Source of the DNA: Stappia indica
GTDB taxonomy: Bacteria > Pseudomonadota > Alphaproteobacteria > Rhizobiales > Stappiaceae
Assembly: GCF_009789575.1 (NCBI RefSeq)
Contig: NZ_CP046908.1
Coordinates: 4,741,001 to 4,805,000 of the forward strand
Reading direction: 5' to 3'
DNA length: 64,000 bases
Shown here: piece after piece, positions 59,449 to 64,000 of the stretch
Layout: each line of letters opens with the position of its first letter
Numbering within the stretch: position 1 is the first letter of the stretch
Program-made: the position numbers and the translations under genes
The notes under the pieces: model-generated
What the model was told of the DNA's origin: nothing
Databases searched by the model: none
The model's input: the letters and a program-made list of their open reading frames with translations, nothing else

Positions 59449-61116
59449 GAACAGCCCTTCGATCTGGCCGTCTGCGTCGAGGCGGATGTGGTTGGCCGAC
59501 GGCACCTTCGGCAGGCCCGGCATGGTCATGATCTCGCCGCAGATCGCCACGACGAAGCCGGCGCCGGCCGAAAGGCGCACCTCGCGCACCGGCACGATGT
59601 GGCCGGTCGGCGCACCGCGCAAGGTCGGGTCGGCGGAGAAGGAATACTGCGTCTTGGCCATGCAGACCGGCAGATGGCCGAAGCCGTCCGCCTCCCAGCG
59701 CTCGAGCTGCTCGACCACCGACTTGTCGGCGGCAACGCCGTCGGCGCGGTAGATCTTGCTCGCGATGGTCTCGATCTTCGCCATCAGCGGCATGTCGTCG
59801 GGATAGATCGGCGCGAAGTTGGAGGTCCCGCCCTCGACCATCTCGACCACCTTGCGGGCGAGCGCCTCGGTGCCCTTCGAGCCGTCGGCCCAGTGGCGGC
59901 ACAGCACCGCCTCGACGCCCTGCTCGGCGGCATAGGCCTGAAGCGCTGCGACCTCCGCATCCGTATCGCTGACGAAGTGGTTGATGGCGACGATCACCGG
60001 CAGGCCGAAGCTCTTCACGTTCTCGATGTGGCGGCCGAGATTGACGCAGCCGCGCACCAGCGCCTCGACATTTTCCTGCCCCAGCGCGTCGCGGGCGACG
60101 CCGCCGTTCATCTTCAGCGCCCGAACGGTGGCGACGATCACCGCCGCGTCGGGCTTGAGGCCCGCCTTGCGGCACTTGATGTCGAAGAACTTCTCCGCGC
60201 CGAGATCGGCGCCGAAGCCCGCCTCTGTCACCACGTAGTCGGCGAGCTTGAGGGCCGTCTTCGTGGCGATCACCGAGTTGCAGCCATGGGCGATGTTGGC
60301 GAAGGGGCCGCCATGCACGAAGGCCGGATTGTTCTCCAGCGTCTGAACGAGGTTCGGCTGCATCGCCTCCTTGAGCAGCACGGTCATGGCGCCGTCCGCC
60401 TCCAAGTCGCGCGCGGTGACCGCGCTGCGGTCGCGGCGATAGCCGACGATGATGTCGCCGAGCCGCTTCTGCAGGTCGGCGAGATCGCTGGCAAGGCAGA
60501 GGATCGCCATGATCTCGGAGGCGACGGTGATGTCGAAGCCGGCCTCGCGCGGGAAGCCGTTGGCGACGCCGCCGAGCGAGGAGACGATCTGGCGCAGCGC
60601 CCGGTCGTTCATGTCCATCACCCGGCGCCAGGTGATGCGCCGCGTGTCGAGGCCGAGCGCATTGCCCCAGTAGATGTGGTTGTCGATCAGCGCCGAAAGC
60701 AGATTGTGGGCGGAGGTGATGGCGTGGAAGTCGCCGGTGAAATGGAGGTTGATGTCCTCCATCGGCACGACCTGCGCATGGCCGCCGCCGGCAGCGCCCC
60801 CCTTCATGCCGAAGCAGGGGCCGAGCGAGGGCTCGCGCAGGCAGATCGCCGCGCGCTTGCCGATGCGGTTGAGCCCGTCGCCAAGGCCCACCGTGGTGGT
60901 GGTCTTGCCCTCGCCGGCGGGCGTCGGGTTGATGGCGGTGACCAGCACCAGCTTGCCGTCGGGGCGGTCCGACAGGCCCTTGATGAAGTCGGAGCGGACC
61001 TTGGCCTTGGTCGATCCGTAGCTTTCCAGGGCGTCCGCGGGAATGTCGAGCCTGGCGCCGATCTCGGCGATCGGCTTCAGACTGGCTGCGCGGGCAATCT
61101 CGATGTCACTGGCCAT
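59446..61116 (-). CDS. fhs: Formate-tetrahydrofolate ligase
   Basis: Cytoplasmic ATP-dependent ligase, 556 residues (normal length): formate + tetrahydrofolate + ATP gives 10-formyl-tetrahydrofolate, or the reverse to yield ATP and formate. The ATP site [18 protein letters not shown] is at about 65-82; [36 protein letters not shown] and [11 protein letters not shown] are typical. The C-terminus QIEGLF is complete, and the stop codon TAG is shared with the terminal TA of a miniature transposon. It closes the folate one-carbon pool fed by the demethylation enzymes in the window. Confidence 0.96.
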   Translation of the reverse strand: MASDIEIARAASLKPIAEIGARLDIPADALESYGSTKAKVRSDFIKGLSDRPDGKLVLVTAINPTPAGEGKTTTTVGLGDGLNRIGKRAAICLREPSLGPCFGMKGGAAGGGHAQVVPMEDINLHFTGDFHAITSAHNLLSALIDNHIYWGNALGLDTRRITWRRVMDMNDRALRQIVSSLGGVANGFPREAGFDITVASEIMAILCLASDLADLQKRLGDIIVGYRRDRSAVTARDLEADGAMTVLLKEAMQPNLVQTLENNPAFVHGGPFANIAHGCNSVIATKTALKLADYVVTEAGFGADLGAEKFFDIKCRKAGLKPDAAVIVATVRALKMNGGVARDALGQENVEALVRGCVNLGRHIENVKSFGLPVIVAINHFVSDTDAEVAALQAYAAEQGVEAVLCRHWADGSKGTEALARKVVEMVEGGTSNFAPIYPDDMPLMAKIETIASKIYRADGVAADKSVVEQLERWEADGFGHLPVCMAKTQYSFSADPTLRGAPTGHIVPVREVRLSAGAGFVVAICGEIMTMPGLPKVPSANHIRLDADGQIEGLF

Positions 61117-61268
61117 GGCAAACTGTCCTCTCCCCGGGCGGTCGTTTCATCTGCCGCCGTCTATCGTTCGATTTGGAAAGCCGATCCTAGAGGCTGAGGG
61201 CAGGGCCGACTGTTTGCGATCCGACATGCCGGCATCGCGCAATCGTCGTCCTGCGGGTGAAAATGCGG

Positions 61269-62111
61269 TCAGTCCTCGCCGGTGGCGAGCGGCATGTCCT
61301 CGCGCCCGCCCCACTCGGTCCAGGACCCGTCATAGACGGCGGAGCGGTCGTGGCCGGTGATGGCGAGCGCCAGCGACAGGATCGCGGCGGTGACGCCGGA
61401 GCCGCAGCTGGTGATGACGGGGCGCGAGCGGTCGATGCCGGCTGCGTCGAATGCAGCGGCCAGTTCCTCGGCCGGCTTGAGGCGGCCGTCTTCCATCAGC
61501 TCGGTGAAGGGCAGGTTCAGTGCGCCGGGCATGTGGCCGCTGCGAAGCCCTGCGCGTGGCTCTGGATCGCGCCCTGCGAACCGGCCGCGCGAGCGGGCGT
61601 CCAGCACCTGCTGGCCGCTGCGGAGCGCCTGCGCCACCTTGTCGAGATCGGCGAGGAGGCCGTTGTTGAGCCGGGCGGTGAAGTGCCGCTCGCCGCGCGG
61701 GGCGGGCGCGCCGTCTTCCACCGGGCGGCCTTCCGCCTTCCACTTGGGCAGGCCGCCGTCGAGCACGAAGACCTGGGTGACGCCCATGGCGCGGAACATC
61801 CACCACACGCGGGCGGCCGAATAGAGCCCGACGCCGTCATAGACGACAATGGTCTGGCCGTCGCCGATGCCCATGCGGCGCATCATCGAGGAGAAGACAT
61901 GCGCAGGCGGCAGCATGTGCGGCAGGTCGCTGGTCGTGTCGGCGACCGCGTTGACGTCGAAGAACACCGCGCCGGGAATGTGGCCTTGCGGATATTCCGG
62001 CGGCACGTCCGGCTGGCCCACCGGCGGCAGCCAGGCATTGACGACAACGACATCCGGCGAGGCGATCTTGTCGGCCAGCCACTGGGTCGAGACGAGCGGG
62101 GAAAGCGCCAT
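61269..62111 (-). CDS. sseA: 3-mercaptopyruvate sulfurtransferase (two rhodanese domains)
   Basis: Cytoplasmic sulfurtransferase of 280 residues with an inactive N-terminal rhodanese domain (about 5-140) and an active C-terminal one (about 160-275). The active-site loop TSCGSGVTA has the CGSGVT signature of mercaptopyruvate sulfurtransferase rather than thiosulfate sulfurtransferase (CRxGxR). VSTQWLADKIASPDVVVVNAWL and GHIPGAVFFDVNAVADTTSDLPHMLP are typical. Start ATG 62111; 47 bases after the AlaX-like gene in the same direction. Confidence 0.92.
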   Translation of the reverse strand: MALSPLVSTQWLADKIASPDVVVVNAWLPPVGQPDVPPEYPQGHIPGAVFFDVNAVADTTSDLPHMLPPAHVFSSMMRRMGIGDGQTIVVYDGVGLYSAARVWWMFRAMGVTQVFVLDGGLPKWKAEGRPVEDGAPAPRGERHFTARLNNGLLADLDKVAQALRSGQQVLDARSRGRFAGRDPEPRAGLRSGHMPGALNLPFTELMEDGRLKPAEELAAAFDAAGIDRSRPVITSCGSGVTAAILSLALAITGHDRSAVYDGSWTEWGGREDMPLATGED

Positions 62112-62158
62112 TGCTGAAAGCCTCGCTGGAGCGATGGAAGGGGAGAGGGGGAGGAGCG

Positions 62159-62872
62159 TCAGTCGGCGAGCTGGATGCGCACGCGCCGGTTCTGGCGGCC
62201 CTTCTTCTCGATCTTGGTGACGATGAGCGGGCCGATCTCCGAGGTGCGGCTGACATGGGTGCCGCCGCAGGGCTGCAGGTCGACATCGCCGATGCGCACC
62301 AGCCGCACGCGCCCGCTGCCCATCGGCGGCTTGACGCTCATGGTCTTGACCATCTCGGGCTTGGCCAGCAGCTCCTCGTCGGTGATCCAGTCGGTGGTGA
62401 CCGCATGGTCGGCGGCGGCGATCTCGTTGACCTTCGCCGCGACCTCGTCCTTGTCCGGGCTGCCCTCGGGCAGGTCGAAGTCGAGACGGCCCTCGCCCTC
62501 GCCGATCTGGCCGCCGGTGACGGGGAAGGGCAGGACGACGGAGAGCAGGTGCAGCGCGGTGTGCACGCGCATCAACCGGTAGCGGCGGTCCCAGTCGAGA
62601 TGCAGCACGATGTTGTCGCCGACGGCCGGGAGCGTCTCGCCCTCGGCCGGAACATGGACGATCTGGCTGCGGTCCTCGCCATAGACGGTGGTGGCAATCG
62701 GGATCTGGCGGCCGTCGGCAAGCTCGATCCGGCCGCTGTCGCCCGGCTGCCCGCCGCCGGTCGCGTAGAAGACGGTCCGGTCGAGGACGATGCCGCCGCG
62801 GTCGGTGATGGCGGTCACCCGTGCATCGCAGCTGCGCAGATAGGCATCGTCTCGAAAAAGCAGGTCCGTCAT
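62159..62872 (-). CDS. Alanyl-tRNA editing protein (AlaX type II)
   Basis: Free-standing editing domain, 237 residues, that hydrolyses Ser (or Gly) mischarged on tRNA-Ala. Zinc-binding motifs H104-x3-H108 (VHTALHLL) and C-x3-H (PCGGTHVSRTSEIG) are both present, together with the N-terminal TVFYATGGGQPGDSG typical of AlaX. It lies upstream of the sulfurtransferase gene on the same strand, a frequent pairing in alphaproteobacteria. Confidence 0.92.
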   Translation of the reverse strand: MTDLLFRDDAYLRSCDARVTAITDRGGIVLDRTVFYATGGGQPGDSGRIELADGRQIPIATTVYGEDRSQIVHVPAEGETLPAVGDNIVLHLDWDRRYRLMRVHTALHLLSVVLPFPVTGGQIGEGEGRLDFDLPEGSPDKDEVAAKVNEIAAADHAVTTDWITDEELLAKPEMVKTMSVKPPMGSGRVRLVRIGDVDLQPCGGTHVSRTSEIGPLIVTKIEKKGRQNRRVRIQLAD

Positions 62873-62973
62873 GAAAGTTCCCCGGTCGGTCAGCCATGCG
62901 ATTCAGGCAGGAGCGCCAGCCTATCCGATCGGCTCCGGCAATCAACCATCCGCGGCGGCGAGGATCTGCCGCC

Positions 62974-64000
62974 TCAAAGGATCGGAGAGAACAGCCGCGC
63001 GGCCTGGGCGATCAGGCGGAAGGCGAAGGAGCGCACCTCCAGATCCTCCGGCGTCGTCGGCCGCGCATTGGCGAAATCGCGCTCCAGCATCCGCTCCACC
63101 TTGCCGATGGAGCGCTCGTGGGTGAACCACAGCGTCACCTCGAAATTGATGTGGAAGGAGCGGGAATCGAAGTTCACGGTGCCGATGCCGGCGAGCGCCT
63201 CGTCGACCAGGATCACCTTCTGGTGCAGGAAGCCGGAGGTGTAGCGATAGACCTTGATGCCGTAGTCGACCATGTCGTCGGCATGGGCGTAGCTCGCCAG
63301 CCAGACCAGCCGGTGGTCGGCCTTTTCGGGCAGCAGGATGCGCACGTCGACGCCGCGCATGGACGCGGCCATCAGCGCGGTCTGGATGGCTTCTTCCGGC
63401 ACGAAATACGGACTGACGATCCACAGCCGCTCGCGCGCCCGGGCGATGACTTCGGAAAAGGCGATGGCGCAGTCGTCGAACCGGTCGGCCGGGCCCGTCG
63501 GCATGACCAGCACCGGCTCGTCGCCCGGCTGGGGGATCGGCACCGGCAGATAGGGGCGGATCGGCGTGCCGGTCGCCCAGTGCCAGTCCTCGCAGAAGGA
63601 GAGGGCGCAGGCGATGGCCGCAGGTCCCGCGGCCTTCACATGGGTGTCGCGCCAGTGGCCGAATTCCTTCGACAGGCCGACATACTCGTCGCCCACATTG
63701 TGCCCGCCGACCCAGGCGGTCTCGCCGTCCACCACGACGATCTTGCGATGGTTGCGGTAGTTGAGGCGCATCGGGCCGGTGAAGCGCAGCCACTTGTGGC
63801 GCTGGTTGAAGCCGGCGATCTGGACGCCCGCCTTGCGCAACCGGCGGCGATAGCTGCGCGGCAGGCCCTTGGAGCCGACGTCGTCGTAAAGGACGTGGAC
63901 GCGCACACCCGCCTCGGCGCGCTCGGTCAGCACCTCGGCCAGCCGCTGGCCGAGCCCGTCGTCGCGGATGATGAAGAACTGCACCAGGACCTCGTGCCGC
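62974..64000 (-). CDS. Cardiolipin synthase-like phospholipase D family protein, 5' end cut by window edge
   Basis: The C-terminal 341 residues of a membrane-associated phospholipid synthase; the N-terminal membrane helices lie outside the window. Both HKD motifs are complete: NYRNHRKIVVVDGETAWVGG and SGFLHQKVILVDEALAGIG followed by NFDSRSF. Reading continues to the window edge without a start codon context, so ATG 63984 (QFFIIRDDG) is an internal Met, not the start. Predicted to join two phosphatidylglycerol molecules (or PG and another donor) into cardiolipin. Confidence 0.9.
   Translation of the reverse strand, partial: RHEVLVQFFIIRDDGLGQRLAEVLTERAEAGVRVHVLYDDVGSKGLPRSYRRRLRKAGVQIAGFNQRHKWLRFTGPMRLNYRNHRKIVVVDGETAWVGGHNVGDEYVGLSKEFGHWRDTHVKAAGPAAIACALSFCEDWHWATGTPIRPYLPVPIPQPGDEPVLVMPTGPADRFDDCAIAFSEVIARARERLWIVSPYFVPEEAIQTALMAASMRGVDVRILLPEKADHRLVWLASYAHADDMVDYGIKVYRYTSGFLHQKVILVDEALAGIGTVNFDSRSFHINFEVTLWFTHERSIGKVERMLERDFANARPTTPEDLEVRSFAFRLIAQAARLFSPIL

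Overview
The window reads as GC-rich alphaproteobacterial chromosome, most likely Hyphomicrobiales (a Stappia/Roseibium-like genome is my inference; nothing here fixes the genus). Pointers are the soxBDAG operon, TAXI-type TRAP and PotABCD-type transporters, ECF41 and LysR regulators, a chromosomal catB, and an aerobic-lineage corrinoid methyltransferase set. I see no rRNA, tRNA, CRISPR array, prophage or full insertion sequence.

Layout. 1-6.4 kb: a reverse-strand peptide-uptake group (M20 peptidase, binding protein, cut-off permease) with a forward TAXI-TRAP cassette lying inside it. 6.5-15.7 kb: membrane-anchored unknown protein, pirin, phosphonate-monoester-hydrolase-like enzyme, LysR, molybdenum hydroxylase iorAB, iron alcohol dehydrogenase. 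15.8-32 kb: LysR, soxBDAG, a PotABCD-like ABC transporter, an MttB-family methyltransferase and a divergent dimethylglycine-dehydrogenase-like flavoprotein. 32-36.8 kb: homocysteine methyltransferase, AbiE toxin-antitoxin pair, small kinase and two paralogous amidotransferase-fold proteins. 36.9-40.3 kb: binding protein and two permeases of a peptide-type ABC transporter without ATPases. 40.5-48.2 kb: VWA-like protein, then a reverse-strand one-carbon block (corrinoid protein, DUF1638, catB, small 'virulence factor' protein, MetF, methyl-H4folate:corrinoid methyltransferase, corrinoid activator). 48.3-58.6 kb: accessory genes (quinone reductase, SMR pair, deaminase, MarR, WrbA, MFS pumps, AhpD-like/ECF41 pair, GNAT). 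58.8-64 kb: GIY-YIG protein, formate-tetrahydrofolate ligase, mercaptopyruvate sulfurtransferase, AlaX editing protein, truncated cardiolipin synthase.

Working together. The best-supported theme is stepwise N-demethylation of a quaternary amine, most simply glycine betaine: import (22.3-27.0 kb), first methyl removed to a corrinoid protein (27.4 and 47.5 kb) or to homocysteine (32.1 kb), methyl passed to tetrahydrofolate (43.5 kb) and oxidised by MetF (44.5 kb), corrinoid kept active by a RamA-like protein (41.4 kb), second methyl removed by the flavoprotein at 29.2 kb, third by SoxBDAG (16.9-22.1 kb), with formate-H4folate ligase (59.4 kb) closing the one-carbon pool.

Most unusual observations: (i) four proteins of this methyl-transfer set carry unrelated but similarly built arginine-rich terminal tails; (ii) two copies of a 268-bp TA-flanked miniature transposon (about 94% identical) each sit exactly in the stop codon of the gene upstream; (iii) a near-perfect ECF41 promoter lies ahead of the AhpD-like gene next to the ECF41 sigma factor; (iv) a shared 16-bp operator links the SMR/deaminase operon to its MarR gene.
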